From assembly GCF_001509475.1 (NCBI RefSeq), contig NZ_LLZG01000142.1, positions 1 to 64,000 of the forward strand: a stretch of DNA of 64,000 nucleotides. The letters are read 5' to 3'. The DNA is from Streptomyces regalis (lineage in GTDB: Bacteria > Actinomycetota > Actinomycetes > Streptomycetales > Streptomycetaceae). Position 1 is the stretch's first letter, and the number at the start of each line of letters is the position of its first letter. Positions 15,975-24,786 of the stretch are shown piece by piece. The translations under genes and the position numbers were made by a program. Under the pieces are notes generated by a model, which made no database searches, had not been told where the DNA came from, and saw nothing but the letters and a program-made list of their open reading frames with translations.

Positions 15975-17554
15975 CAAAGGCGCAGGGGGGTTTCCGCGGC
16001 TGGGTCGCGGCTCGTAAGGGAGTGTGGTCGCGGCTGCGCTTCACCAGTCTTCGACTGCGCCTGGTGGTCGTCTTCGGCCTGGTGGCGCTCACAGCCGCCG
16101 TATCGGCCTCCGGGATCGCCTACTGGCTCAACCGCGAGGCGGTACTCAAGCGCACCCAGGACGCGGTGCTGCGCGACTTCGAGCAGGAGATGCAGACCCG
16201 CGCGGGCCTGCTGCCCGAGACGCCGACACAGGACGAACTGCAGCACACCGCAGGCCAGATGGCCAACAGCAGCCAGCGCTTCTCCGTCCTGCTGGTCGCC
16301 GACGACGCCGACGGCACACCCGCGTACGGCTCCTCCGGCGGCCTGGACGGCTTCACGCTCGCGGACGTGCCCGCGTCGCTGCGCAAGGCGGTGAACGAGA
16401 AGCAACCGGTCAACTCCACCAACAAGTCGGAGTACCACCTGTACTGGCAGCGGATCGTGGAGGACGGCCAGCCGTATCTGATCGCCGGCACGAAGGTGAT
16501 CGGCGGTGGGCCAACCGGCTACATGCTCAAGTCCCTGGACCAGGAGGCCAAGGACCTCAACTCCCTCGCCTGGTCGCTCGGCATCGCCACGGCCCTCGCG
16601 CTGATCGGCTCCGCGCTGCTCGCGCAGGCCGCCGCCACGACCGTACTGAAGCCGGTGCAACGGCTCGGCGCCGCCGCGCGCCGGCTCGGCGAGGGCAAGC
16701 TGGACACCCGCCTGAGGGTGTCCGGGACCGACGAACTGGCCGATCTCTCCCGGACGTTCAACAACGCCGCCGAGGCTCTGGAGAAGCGGGTCGCGGACAT
16801 GGCCGGGCGGGACGAGGCGTCCCGGCGCTTCGTGGCCGACATGTCGCACGAGCTGCGCACCCCCCTCACCGCGATCACCGCCGTGACGGAGGTGCTGGAG
16901 GAGGAGCTGGAGGCGGAGACCGGGTCCATGGACCCCATGATCGAACCCGCCGTACGGCTCGTCGTCAGCGAGACGCGCCGCCTGAACGACCTGGTCGAGA
17001 ACCTGATGGAGGTCACCCGCTTCGACGCGGGCACGGCTCGCCTGGTCCTGGACGACGTGGACGTCGCCGACCAGATCACGGCGTGCATCGACGCCCGGGC
17101 CTGGCTGGACGCGGTGGACCTGGACGCCGAGCGCGGCATCGTGGCCCGCCTGGACCCCCGCCGCCTCGACGTCATCCTGGCCAACCTCATCGGCAACGCG
17201 CTCAAGCACGGCGGCTCGCCGGTCCGCGTCTCGGTCCGTGAGGCGGACGACTCGGTCATGATCGAGGTACGGGACCACGGCCCCGGCATCCCCGAGGACG
17301 TACTCCCGCACGTCTTCGACCGCTTCTACAAGGCCAGCGCCTCCCGCCCGCGCTCCGAGGGCAGCGGCCTCGGCCTGTCGATCGCCCTGGAGAACGCCCA
17401 CATCCACGGCGGCGAGATCACCGCCGCCAACTCCCCCGAGGGCGGCGCGGTGTTCACCCTGCGCCTGCCACGGGACGCGTCGACGCTGGCGGAACAGGAC
17501 GGGAACGAGGGCAACGGCAAGAGTGCCGACGGTGCGAAGGAGGGGGACGCGTGA
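15971..17554 (+). CDS. afsQ2: AfsQ2 sensor histidine kinase
   Basis: 527 aa membrane kinase. The first transmembrane helix is at about 30-52 and an extracytoplasmic sensor of about 145 residues follows. The second helix (about 197-220) leads into HAMP (VLKPVQRLGAAARRLGEGKLDTRL). The H-box FVADMSHELRTPL places the phosphorylated His at 293. The N-box (NLIGNALKHGG) and G-boxes (DHGPGIPEDV, GSGLGLSIA) are intact. The last 25 residues are an acidic Gly/Asp tail. The GTG start overlaps the afsQ1 stop (GTGA), showing translational coupling. The signal is not known from sequence. Confidence 0.95.
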   Translation: MTKAQGGFRGWVAARKGVWSRLRFTSLRLRLVVVFGLVALTAAVSASGIAYWLNREAVLKRTQDAVLRDFEQEMQTRAGLLPETPTQDELQHTAGQMANSSQRFSVLLVADDADGTPAYGSSGGLDGFTLADVPASLRKAVNEKQPVNSTNKSEYHLYWQRIVEDGQPYLIAGTKVIGGGPTGYMLKSLDQEAKDLNSLAWSLGIATALALIGSALLAQAAATTVLKPVQRLGAAARRLGEGKLDTRLRVSGTDELADLSRTFNNAAEALEKRVADMAGRDEASRRFVADMSHELRTPLTAITAVTEVLEEELEAETGSMDPMIEPAVRLVVSETRRLNDLVENLMEVTRFDAGTARLVLDDVDVADQITACIDARAWLDAVDLDAERGIVARLDPRRLDVILANLIGNALKHGGSPVRVSVREADDSVMIEVRDHGPGIPEDVLPHVFDRFYKASASRPRSEGSGLGLSIALENAHIHGGEITAANSPEGGAVFTLRLPRDASTLAEQDGNEGNGKSADGAKEGDA

Positions 17555-18177
17555 TGTCGGCCGGGGGACGCCCGATGAACGTAGGCCGCCTGCTGGCACT
17601 CTCCACGCTGACCGCCGTCCTGCTGACCGGCTGCGGCATACGGTCCACGGAGGTGCCGACCGACTTCGGCCCCGCCCCTTCGCGCGTGCACTGCTCACTC
17701 TCCGAACCGGACGCGTCGACGCGGGCCGAGCGCGGACTCCCGGTGCAGGTGTTCCTGCTGTGCGGGTCGCAACTGGTGGCCGTCGACCGCACGGTGCGCG
17801 TACCGGACGGCACGGCGGACTCGGAGCGACGTGTCCTCGTGGCCCAGGGCCTGCTCGACGAGCTGGAGGCGACGCCGTCGGCCGACGAGAAGGAGGCCGG
17901 CTACACCACGGACGTCCGCGGCGCCATGAGCGTGAACAGCCCTCGCGCCGACGACCCCGACGAGGCACTGCGCCTGAGCGTTCCCCCCAACGACCTCACC
18001 TCGTACGCACTCGCCCAGATCGTCTGTACGTTCTCGGACTCGACGGCGGCCGAGGGCGACGGCTCGGTGATCCTGGGCGGCCCCGACGACCAGCCACTGC
18101 GCCGCTACGAGTGCACGGACGAGGTCCGCACCCGCCCCGGCAGCAACGAACCCCCGTCGACCGAAGTCACGGAGTGA
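17551..18177 (+). CDS. AfsQ-operon lipoprotein
   Basis: About 208 aa. It has a signal peptide with lipobox LLTGC, so it should be a membrane-anchored lipoprotein facing the AfsQ2 sensor domain. The mature part has VHCSLSEPDASTRAERGLPVQVFLLCGSQLVAVDRTV, RRVLVAQGLLDELEATPS, LTSYALAQIVCTF and three further Cys residues. The pattern resembles the GerMN-like fold of LpqB-type lipoproteins, but this is a weak impression. GTG 17551 has GGAGG 7 nt upstream and overlaps the afsQ2 stop. ATG 17575 would leave a shorter signal peptide and is also possible. It is the third gene of the afsQ operon in S. coelicolor too, so an accessory sensory role is likely. Confidence 0.85.
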   Translation: MMSAGGRPMNVGRLLALSTLTAVLLTGCGIRSTEVPTDFGPAPSRVHCSLSEPDASTRAERGLPVQVFLLCGSQLVAVDRTVRVPDGTADSERRVLVAQGLLDELEATPSADEKEAGYTTDVRGAMSVNSPRADDPDEALRLSVPPNDLTSYALAQIVCTFSDSTAAEGDGSVILGGPDDQPLRRYECTDEVRTRPGSNEPPSTEVTE

Positions 18178-18240
18178 CTCCGTCGGCTGGGCCGGATCTC
18201 CACGCGCCGCCGCTTTCCAGTGCTCGGCGCGGGCGCGGGC

Positions 18241-18319
18241 CCTGCTGGGGGCCTGCGGCCCCCAGACCCCCGCTTCGGCCCTGAACGGGCCTCGTCCTCA
18301 ATCGCCGGACGGGCTGAAT
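18241..18319. repeat. Truncated copy of the family B repeat
   Basis: This stretch repeats about 65 bp of the left half of the element at 5033-5272 (CCCCCAGACCCCCGCTTCGG, then CCTGAACGGGCCTCGTCCTC and the following GCCGGACGGG) but lacks both 35-bp ends. It follows the afsQ operon and may serve as its terminator. Confidence 0.65.
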
Positions 18320-18732
18320 GATGCCGACCGGCGTCGGGAGGGCGCGTACCCCTGCGGCGCCGCAGTCGCGTACGGCGGCAAGGGGACGTGCCGGGGGGGT
18401 GTCCGCCCGCAGCGGCGGGCGTCAACACAGGGCACCCCACTGACATACGGCAACCGCCCGACCGAGGACGGACACCCCCGGCACGGCCCCGACCCACAAC
18501 GCACCCAAGGCGCTGCGCAAACCCCCACCCAGCCCGCACAGGCCGCCGCAGGCATCCACGCGCACCCCCACCCACCCGCACAGGCCCACGGTGCGCCGCC
18601 GTCCCCCGCCCAGCCACGCCAGGCCGCCGCAAGCATCCCGGCCCAACCGCCGGAGGCACGTGTGGCGGACGCCTCAACACCGGTCCGCCGCGCTCCGGAA
18701 CCGATCCCGCCGGGGGGCGCGTCTAGGGGGGC
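18320..18732. other. Gene-free, C-rich low-complexity stretch
   Basis: About 410 nt of Pro/Ala/His-rich coding-like sequence with imperfect short repeats (CCCGCACAGGCC and variants). Its last 70 nt encode VADASTPVRRAPEPIPPGGA in a frame offset from the VanZ gene that follows, just before six consecutive G at 18726-18731. Otherwise I see no gene or RNA. Confidence 0.4.
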
Positions 18733-19284
18733 GTGCAGCGTCAAGGCTCCATCGGCGGCAGCGCCGCGATCAGCATCCGTGCGACGGGGGGTGTCCTCCT
18801 GGTCGCGCACCTGGCGTTCGTCGCCTGGCTCACGCTGCGCCCCCTGGACGTCCCTTGGGTGATGCCGCCCAACCTGCGGCCGTTCGCCGGGATCAGAGCG
18901 GATCTGGCGCTGGGCTGGCAGGAGGGCGCCCGGCGCATCACTGAGGGGCTCGCGCTGCTCGCACCGCTGGGAGTGCTGATCCCGATGGCGCACGGCAGAA
19001 TCAGCGCCTCTCCCCTCGGCTCCCTGGTCCGTACGGTCGCCGCCGGCGCCCTGATCTCGCTGGGCATCGAGTTGCTGCAGACCGGCGTACCCGGCCAGGT
19101 CGTCGACGTCGACTCACTGCTGCTGAACACGGTGGGCGTGGCGTTGGCGCACATGACGGTGGTCCCCGCGGCCCGCGTCTGGCTCCGCCGCAGGTCCAAG
19201 CGCGCACACCGGGCAACGGTCCCCCAGGAGGAGCCTTCTCAGGGTCGGACCCCGACGATTCCCAGGGTCGGGATAGCTCCGTAG
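18733..19284 (+). CDS. VanZ-family membrane protein
   Basis: 183 aa with four hydrophobic segments and the VanZ family pattern TLRPLDVPWVMPPNLRPFAGI…NTVGVALAH: the first helix ends in TLRP, a loop leads to helix two, and the last pair carries IELLQTGVPGQVVDVDSLLLNTVGV with acidic residues at the membrane face. VanZ of enterococci confers mild teicoplanin resistance. The actinobacterial members are uncharacterised. The GTG start at 18733 has a G-run upstream. An upstream peptide in another frame hints that the original N-terminus may have been longer. The C-terminal 25 residues are polar and variable. Confidence 0.8.
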   Translation: MQRQGSIGGSAAISIRATGGVLLVAHLAFVAWLTLRPLDVPWVMPPNLRPFAGIRADLALGWQEGARRITEGLALLAPLGVLIPMAHGRISASPLGSLVRTVAAGALISLGIELLQTGVPGQVVDVDSLLLNTVGVALAHMTVVPAARVWLRRRSKRAHRATVPQEEPSQGRTPTIPRVGIAP

Positions 19285-19392
19285 AGCGACGCTTTGCCCG
19301 CTTCGTCGCCCTAGCGTTGATGTCACATGAGGCAACGCCTCGGGAGACCCCACAGGGGGGCCTTCGACCGACGCTCGCGAAGGAGCCGCACC

Positions 19393-19602
19393 ATGACCGC
19401 GCTTGCCCGACCCACCCACGGCCGCATGATCGGCGGAGTGTGCGCCGCGCTCGCCCGGCGCTTCGGCACCTCAGCGACGACGATGCGCGTGATCTTCCTG
19501 ATCTCCTCCCTGCTCCCGGGCCCGCAGTTCCTGCTCTACATAGCCCTGTGGCTCCTGCTCCCCTCGGAGGACAAGGCGAACAAGACGCGCACGGCCTGGT
19601 GA
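19393..19602 (+). CDS. PspC-domain membrane protein
   Basis: 69 aa. The whole protein is a PspC domain: RMIGGVCAALARRFGTSATTMRVIFLISSLLPGPQFLLYIALWLLLPSED, with one amphipathic and one transmembrane helix. PspC proteins sense or relay envelope stress and in actinobacteria also occur fused to kinases. Alone, it is probably a small inner-membrane protein with the short charged tail outside the helix. AAGGAG lies 8 nt before the ATG. It is convergent with the next gene, with a terminator between them. Confidence 0.88.
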   Translation: MTALARPTHGRMIGGVCAALARRFGTSATTMRVIFLISSLLPGPQFLLYIALWLLLPSEDKANKTRTAW

Positions 19603-19640
19603 GCCGCTCGACGTACCGGCGTACCGGCGTAAACAGATAC

Positions 19641-19683
19641 GCCGCGGGGACGCACCCGGTGTCCAAGGGTGCGCCCCCGCGGC
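19641..19683. terminator. Bidirectional terminator
   Basis: A 17-bp stem with one mismatch (19641-19657 with 19667-19683, core GCCGCGGGG) lies between the convergent PspC gene and the small secreted protein gene. Confidence 0.75.
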
Positions 19684-19702
19684 GCGCTTCGGGTGAACGG
19701 AC

Positions 19703-20110
19703 TCAGCCGAGCGGAACACCGTTCACGGGCAGACCCGTGGTGGGCAGAGCCTGAATGGGCAGGCCCTCGGGGGACACGCCCTGTACCGGCATACCGCCGA
19801 GCAGCCCGGAGACCAAGTCGGTCGGACCACCGGCCAGCGCCTTCTCGGCAGCCGGCTGCACACCGGACGTCACGCCGGTCTGCGCGGCGGCCAGCCCGGT
19901 GGTGACCGCCTCGGGCCCGTGGGCCAGCCCCGCACCGGCACCCGGCGCCGCCTGGGCGAGGTCCCCGGCCGGGAGGGTCTGGACGGCGCCCAGCGCCGCA
20001 CCGGCGGCGTCCGGGGCGACCGGCGCGGCGTTCGCGGCACCCGCACCGGCGGCAGCGAAGGCGGCACCGAGCGCGGCGACACCGAGGGTCTTGGCAGCAG
20101 ACTGCTTCAT
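19703..20110 (-). CDS. Small secreted Ala/Gly/Pro-rich protein
   Basis: 135 aa. MKQSAAKTLGVAALGAAFAAAGAGAANA is a clear Sec signal peptide with cleavage near ANA-AP. The mature 107 residues are of low complexity, dominated by Ala, Gly, Pro and Thr. The C-terminal third contains a loose repeat of G-x-P-(V/I)-Q/N-(A/G)-(L/V) type (GMPVQGV, GLPIQAL, GLPVNGV). There is no Cys and no catalytic motif. This protein type is conserved in Streptomyces beside add but has no known function. A structural cell-wall or spore-surface role is a guess. Confidence 0.75.
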   Translation of the reverse strand: MKQSAAKTLGVAALGAAFAAAGAGAANAAPVAPDAAGAALGAVQTLPAGDLAQAAPGAGAGLAHGPEAVTTGLAAAQTGVTSGVQPAAEKALAGGPTDLVSGLLGGMPVQGVSPEGLPIQALPTTGLPVNGVPLG

Positions 20111-20247
20111 GAAATGCGTCCTCGAAATTCGTTACTGGGTTGTGAGCGGTCCTCGACCGTAAACACGCCCGGCACGCCGCCGCAAACATCGAAATGAGGA
20201 CGGATTGTGAATGACGCCTGCATTCCCTGTAGGCACAGAGCCCCCGG

Positions 20248-21411
20248 TCACCCCTCCTCAGCTGCAGAGTCGCTGGTAGATGTCGCCTGTCGGAAAAGCC
20301 ACTCGGACTTCAGTTCGGCATATCCGGGCTTGATGACGTCATTGATCATCGCGAGCCGTTCATCGAAAGGAATGAACGATGATTTCATCGCATTGACGGA
20401 GAACCACTGCATGTCGTCGAGCGTGTAACCGAAAGCCTCGACAAGGTGCTCGAATTCCCGGCTCATGGTGGTGTGGGACATGAGCCGGTTGTCGGTGTTC
20501 ACGGTGGCCCGGAAGTGCAGCCGGCGCAGCAGACCGATGGGGTGGGCGGCGTAGGAGTCGGCGGCGCCCGTCTGGAGGTTGGAGCTGGGGCACAGTTCCA
20601 ACGGGATGCGCTTGTCCCGTACGTACGAGGCGAGCCGGCCGAGCTTCACCGAGCCGTCGGAGTGCACCTGGATGTCGTCGATGATGCGCACCCCGTGCCC
20701 GAGCCGGTCGGCGCCGCACCACTGCAGGGCCTGCCAGATGGACGGCAGCCCGAAGGCCTCGCCCGCGTGGATGGTGAAGTGGTTGTTCTCGCGCTTGAGG
20801 TACTCGAAGGCATCGAGATGACGGGTGGGCGGGTGACCGGCCTCGGCGCCCGCGATGTCGAAGCCGACGACGCCCAAGTCGCGGTAGCGGTTGGCGAGTT
20901 CGGCGATCTCCAGGGAGCGGGCGGCGTGCCGCATGGCGGTGAGCAGGGCCCCCACGCGGATGCGGTGGCCGTTCTCCCGCGCGATCCGCTCGCCCTCCCG
21001 GAAGCCCTCGTTCGCGGCCTCGACGACCTCGGTGAGGCTGAGCCCCCCTTCGAGGTGCTGTTCGGGCGCGTACCGCACCTCGGCGTAGACGACCCCGTCC
21101 TCGGCGAGGTCCTCGGCGCACTCGGCGGCGACCCGGACGAGGGCCTCGCGGGTCTGCATCACGGCGACGGTGTGGGAGAAGGTCTCCAGGTACCGCTCCA
21201 GGGAGCCGGAGTCGGCCGCCTCGCGGAACCACACGCCGAGCTTGTCGGGGTCGGTCTCGGGGAGCTGGGTGTAGCCCGTCTCGCGGGCGAGCTCGACGAT
21301 GGTGCCGGGACGCAGCCCGCCGTCGAGGTGATCGTGCAGCAGAACCTTCGGCGCCCGGCGGATCTGGTCCGAGCTCGGGATGGTCGCCTTCTGGGCAGTC
21401 TGGCTCGTCAT
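20248..21411 (-). CDS. add: Adenosine deaminase
   Basis: Zinc-dependent deamination of (deoxy)adenosine to inosine, feeding DeoD. 387 aa. The metal and catalytic residues are visible: HDHLDGG (zinc His pair), [15 protein letters not shown] (His and catalytic Glu), DRLGHGVRI (His) and [10 protein letters not shown] (zinc Asp). The second Asp found in eukaryotic enzymes (TDDP) is Asn here. ATG 21411 is chosen because TACAGT (21418-21423) ends 6 nt before it, giving a leaderless mRNA, and because the family N-terminus begins near [12 protein letters not shown]. The nucleoside-regulon palindrome is centred about 22 nt upstream of the start. Confidence 0.95.
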   Translation of the reverse strand: MTSQTAQKATIPSSDQIRRAPKVLLHDHLDGGLRPGTIVELARETGYTQLPETDPDKLGVWFREAADSGSLERYLETFSHTVAVMQTREALVRVAAECAEDLAEDGVVYAEVRYAPEQHLEGGLSLTEVVEAANEGFREGERIARENGHRIRVGALLTAMRHAARSLEIAELANRYRDLGVVGFDIAGAEAGHPPTRHLDAFEYLKRENNHFTIHAGEAFGLPSIWQALQWCGADRLGHGVRIIDDIQVHSDGSVKLGRLASYVRDKRIPLELCPSSNLQTGAADSYAAHPIGLLRRLHFRATVNTDNRLMSHTTMSREFEHLVEAFGYTLDDMQWFSVNAMKSSFIPFDERLAMINDVIKPGYAELKSEWLFRQATSTSDSAAEEG

Positions 21412-21426
21412 TTTCGCACTGTAACG

Positions 21427-21440
21427 CCTACGCGCGTAGA
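21427..21440. promoter_or_regulatory. Palindromic operator, nucleoside regulon, add site
   Basis: CCTACGCGCGTAGA holds the perfect CTACGCGCGTAG. On the add strand it lies just upstream of the -10 (TACAGT), in the -35/-10 spacer, 16 nt before the start codon. Confidence 0.8.
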
Positions 21441-21547
21441 CGGCGCGCTGATCGGCGACCGTTTCTCTCACTGTACGAATCCGTCGATACGTAACGGTGA
21501 CCCCACGGAAGGGTGGCGTACAGCCGCGCTTCTGACACTGTTCTGTC

Positions 21548-22303
21548 ATGGCACACCAAGCGACGCCCGTTCGCAGGGCCCGGCTGGGCAGAGCGATCGG
21601 GCCGGAGCCGACAGCGGTGAGCGGCGTGGTCCTCCTGCTTCCCGGCGGTGACGAGGTCTCACATCGCAAGCCGACGACGTTGTTGGCGACCTCGTACGTG
21701 CGGACGCTGGGGCGCCGCCTGGTGCGGGCGGGACGCGGGGAGGGGCTGGCCGCGCACGTCGTCCACTACCGCTTTCGCGGGTGGAACGGCAATGACGCGA
21801 ACCTCGCGAGCGACGCGTCATGGGCCGCGGACGAGGTCGTACGGCGCTATGGGGACGTCCCCGTGTGCCTCGCCGGGATCGGCATGGGCGGGCGGGCGGC
21901 CCTGCACGCGGGCGGTCATGAGGCCGTCAACTCCGTGCTGGCCATCGCCCCTTGGCTGCCGGAGGAGGACCTGGCGGCCTCGCCCGAACCGGTGAAGCAG
22001 CTCGGGGGGCGGCGGGTGCTGGTGGTGCACGGCACGAATGACGAGGTCTCCGACCCCGAGCTGTCTTTTCGGTTGGCGGCTCGGGCGAAGAAGGCGAATC
22101 GGGATGTGTGCCGGTTCGAAGTGCACTCCGATCGGCATGGGTTGCATCAGCATCGGAATGAAGTCCTTGCGCTGGCCGAGGACTTCGTCATGGGGGTGCT
22201 GTTCGGGAGGGCGTTCTCCCGGCCGGTCGCCGACGCGTTCGCGGCTCCGCCGCCGCTGGGGTTGCGGATGCCGTTGGCCTCCGGCTTCGGGCAGAGACGG
22301 TAG
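21548..22303 (+). CDS. Alpha/beta-hydrolase fold protein lacking the nucleophile serine
   Basis: 251 aa with an alpha/beta-hydrolase layout: [13 protein letters not shown] (oxyanion strand), [14 protein letters not shown], the elbow [34 protein letters not shown] (acid Asp) and [11 protein letters not shown] (His). The elbow GxSxG reads G-I-G-M-G, so the usual Ser is Gly. The other two triad members look present. Either another residue acts as nucleophile or the protein is a non-enzymatic binder. CACTGT lies 6 nt before the ATG. It is divergent from add and ends beside a family A repeat. Its substrate is not apparent. Confidence 0.75.
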   Translation: MAHQATPVRRARLGRAIGPEPTAVSGVVLLLPGGDEVSHRKPTTLLATSYVRTLGRRLVRAGRGEGLAAHVVHYRFRGWNGNDANLASDASWAADEVVRRYGDVPVCLAGIGMGGRAALHAGGHEAVNSVLAIAPWLPEEDLAASPEPVKQLGGRRVLVVHGTNDEVSDPELSFRLAARAKKANRDVCRFEVHSDRHGLHQHRNEVLALAEDFVMGVLFGRAFSRPVADAFAAPPPLGLRMPLASGFGQRR

Positions 22304-22324
22304 CGCCGTAGGGGTGGGGATGGG

Positions 22325-22405
22325 TTTCGGACTGCGGGTTGTCCGGAGCTGGCCGCGCCCACGCGGCGGAGCCGCATATCGACACAGCCCCGCGCCCTCA
22401 GGGCA
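22325..22405. repeat. Dispersed intergenic repeat, family A, copy 2 (inverted)
   Basis: The reverse complement of the 834-905 unit, with the core GGCTGGTCGCGCCCACGCGG-type sequence read on the opposite strand (GGCCGCGCCCACGCGGCGGA). It lies between the convergent hydrolase and LysR genes and overlaps the last codons of the LysR gene. Confidence 0.65.
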
Positions 22406-23348
22406 ACAGGTTTCCCCTTCTTGAAAGCAGGAACTTCTTGAAGGCGGCCACCGGCGGCGTGTCCGGGCGGTCCGCCAGCCATGCCACGCCGATTTCGCGG
22501 GCCGCGCGCGGAGCCGTGACCGTCAGTTCTGCTACACCTGGGCGGGGCACCGCCGGTGGCGGCAGCAGGGCGACTCCCAGACCCGCCGCCACCAGCCCCC
22601 GCAGCGTCTCCGCCTCCTCGCCCTCGAAGGCGATGCGCGGCTTGAAGCCCGCCTCCTGGCACAGGTCGTCGGTGATGCGGCGAAGGCCGTAGCCGGGCTC
22701 CAGGGTCACGAAGGTTTCGTCGGCCGCCTCTGCCAGGCGGATGCGCTTGCGCGAGGCCAGGCGGTGGTCGGCCGGGACGACCAGGCGGAGTTTCTGTTCG
22801 TCCAGGCGGCGGGCCACCAGGTCGGGGGCGTCCGGTACCGGGGAGGTCAGGCACAGGTCGAGCTCGCCGGACCGCAGGCGCTCGATCATCGCCTCGCCGT
22901 AGTTCTGGACGAGGCTGAAGCGGACCCGGGGGTGGTCGGCACGGAAGGTGTGCAGGAGGCCCGGGACCGTTTCCGCGCCCATGGTGTGCAGGAAGCCGAA
23001 GGCGACCTTGCCGGTGGCCGGGTCGGCGTCGGCGCGGACCTCGTCGGCGGCGCGCTCGATCTCGGCGAGGGCGCGTTCGACGGAGGCGAGGAAGGTGCGG
23101 CCGGCGGGGGTCAGCGAGACCGTACGGCCGTGGCGGGCGAACAGGTCGACGCCCAGGTCCTGCTCGAGACGGACCATGGCACGGGAGAGCGTGGACTGCG
23201 GGACCTGCATCTCCTGCGCGGCCCGGGTGACGTGCTCGGTGCGGGCGACGCCGGCGAAGTACGCGAGGCGGGGCGCCAGCAACATCACCATGTCTTCTGT
23301 GTCACTGGATGGTGACAGACGAGCCTGTGACCTCCGCTGATGCTCCAT
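22398..23348 (-). CDS. LysR-family regulator of the adjacent MFS exporter
   Basis: 316 aa. The winged HTH YFAGVARTEHVTRAAQEMQVPQSTLSRAMVRLEQDLGVDLFARHGRTVSLTPAGRTFL is canonical LysR. The C-terminal substrate-binding domain (VAFGFLHTMGAETVPGLLHTFRADHPRVRFSLVQ) follows. The gene is divergent from an MFS transporter, the classic pattern in which the regulator controls its neighbour and itself. On its strand CATAAT (23356-23361) lies 7 nt before ATG 23348 with no Shine-Dalgarno, so the message should be leaderless. The two promoters are within 60 nt of each other. The inducer cannot be deduced. Confidence 0.9.
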   Translation of the reverse strand: MEHQRRSQARLSPSSDTEDMVMLLAPRLAYFAGVARTEHVTRAAQEMQVPQSTLSRAMVRLEQDLGVDLFARHGRTVSLTPAGRTFLASVERALAEIERAADEVRADADPATGKVAFGFLHTMGAETVPGLLHTFRADHPRVRFSLVQNYGEAMIERLRSGELDLCLTSPVPDAPDLVARRLDEQKLRLVVPADHRLASRKRIRLAEAADETFVTLEPGYGLRRITDDLCQEAGFKPRIAFEGEEAETLRGLVAAGLGVALLPPPAVPRPGVAELTVTAPRAAREIGVAWLADRPDTPPVAAFKKFLLSRRGNLLP

Positions 23349-23411
23349 GGGAACGATTATGGCCGATCCATGCATTGGACGGATCAGCGGGATCGTACGT
23401 AGCTTCGAAGC

Positions 23412-24686
23412 ATGTCTCCCGCCAGTACCGGGGCGTCCACCACCGTGGGCGCCGCACCCGTTGTCCCCGTCGTCGACTCCCGTATGGCCCCGGGCGGCCC
23501 CGGCTACCGCCGGATGAGCTTCGCCCTCTTCCTCGCCGGTGTCGCGACCTTCGCGCTTCTCTACTCCACGCAGGCCCTTCTGCCGCTGATCTCCGGTGAG
23601 TTCGGGGTGGCGGCGAGCGAGGCAAGCTGGACGGTGGCGGCGGCGACGGGCGGTCTGGCCCTGTTCGTGCTGCCGATGAGCGCGCTGTCGGAGCGGTTCG
23701 GACGCCGTACGGTCATGACGGCGTCGCTGGCAGTCGCGGTGACGGTGGGGCTGCTGGTCCCCTTCGCGCCGAACCTGACCGCCCTGGTCGTGCTGCGAGC
23801 GGTCCAGGGCGCGGCGCTGGCGGGTCTGCCTGCGTCCGCGACGGCGTATCTGGCCGAGGAGGTCCGCCCGAAGGCACTGGTCACGGCGATCGGGCTGTTC
23901 GTCGCGGGCAACAGCGTCGGCGGGATGAGCGGCCGGGTGATCACCGGCTGGGTCGCGCAGGAGTGGGGCTGGCGGGTCGCGGTCGGCGTCATCGGCGCGG
24001 TCGCGGTGGCGTGCGCGGTGGCCTTCCGGCTGCTGCTCCCGGCCCCCCGCCACTTCAAGCCGGGCTCACTGCGTCCGCGGGTGCTCGCCCGCACGGTCCG
24101 TGACCACCTCGCCAACCCGCTGCTGTGCCGCCTGTACGCGATCGGCGCCCTGTTCATGACGGTCTTCGGCGGCGTGTACACGGTGATCGGCTACCGCCTG
24201 ACGGAGGCGCCGTTCGGCCTCCCCCAGGGCATCATCGGCTCGATCTTCCTGGTGTACCTGGTCGGTACGGTGTCGGCGTCGACGGCGGGACGGCTGGTGG
24301 GCCGCCTGGGCCGCCGAGGCGCCCTGTACGCGGCGGGCGCGACGACGACGGCGGGTCTGCTGCTGTCTCTGGCGGGCTCGCTCCCCCTGGTCCTGCTGGG
24401 TCTGGTCCTGATCACCGGCGGCTTCTTCGCGGGGCACGCGGTGGCGTCCTCGGCGGTCAGCAAGACGGCCACGCAGGGCCGCGCCCAGGCCTCGGCGCTG
24501 TACCAGTCCGCCTACTACATCGGCTCCAGCGCGGGCAGCACGGTCGGCGCGGTGGCCTTCCACGCGGGCGGCTGGGCCGGGACGGTCGGGGTCGGCCTGC
24601 TGGCGGTGCTCGGCGTCGTGACGATCACGGTGTTCGGGACGCGGGCGGCGCGACTGCAGCGGCAGCAGCTGACGACGGCGGCCTGA
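23412..24686 (+). CDS. MFS transporter, YnfM/arabinose-efflux type
   Basis: 424 aa with 12 predicted transmembrane helices. It has MFS motif A between helices 2 and 3 (LSERFGRRTVM), the motif-B Arg in VVLRAVQGAALAGLPASATAYL, and a repeat of motif A in the second half (GRLVGRLGRRGAL). A 35-residue polar N-terminal extension precedes helix 1. The YnfM-like subgroup exports small molecules by proton antiport. The ATG 23412 follows TAGCTT (23400-23405) by 6 nt, again a leaderless layout. It is divergent from its probable LysR regulator. Substrate unknown. Confidence 0.88.
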   Translation: MSPASTGASTTVGAAPVVPVVDSRMAPGGPGYRRMSFALFLAGVATFALLYSTQALLPLISGEFGVAASEASWTVAAATGGLALFVLPMSALSERFGRRTVMTASLAVAVTVGLLVPFAPNLTALVVLRAVQGAALAGLPASATAYLAEEVRPKALVTAIGLFVAGNSVGGMSGRVITGWVAQEWGWRVAVGVIGAVAVACAVAFRLLLPAPRHFKPGSLRPRVLARTVRDHLANPLLCRLYAIGALFMTVFGGVYTVIGYRLTEAPFGLPQGIIGSIFLVYLVGTVSASTAGRLVGRLGRRGALYAAGATTTAGLLLSLAGSLPLVLLGLVLITGGFFAGHAVASSAVSKTATQGRAQASALYQSAYYIGSSAGSTVGAVAFHAGGWAGTVGVGLLAVLGVVTITVFGTRAARLQRQQLTTAA

Positions 24687-24722
24687 GCCTGAGCGGACCA
24701 CGTTCCCCCTGGTGGGGGCCGG

Positions 24723-24745
24723 TTGTCAGTGGCCGCGGATAGCCT
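24723..24745 (+). promoter_or_regulatory. RecA-NDp (PafBC-type) DNA-damage promoter of the second beta clamp
   Basis: TTGTCAGTG-N8-TAGCCT is an exact match to the LexA-independent consensus TTGTCRGTG-N8-TANNNT described for mycobacterial recA and recognised with PafBC. It ends 41 nt before the dnaN-paralogue start codon. Confidence 0.85.
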
Positions 24746-24786
24746 CCGCGATCACTGACGGCCGGCCTTGACCAGGGGGATTTCTG

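Noticed and set aside
15968..17968. 666-aa open frame opposite afsQ2
   Set aside because: A complementary-frame artefact of a high-GC gene. The composition is Arg/Val/Gly-rich without motifs, while afsQ2 is certain.
22398..24053. 551-aa frame that fuses the LysR gene with upstream DNA
   Set aside because: The added part is antisense to the MFS gene. The LysR fold starts at 23348, behind a CATAAT element.
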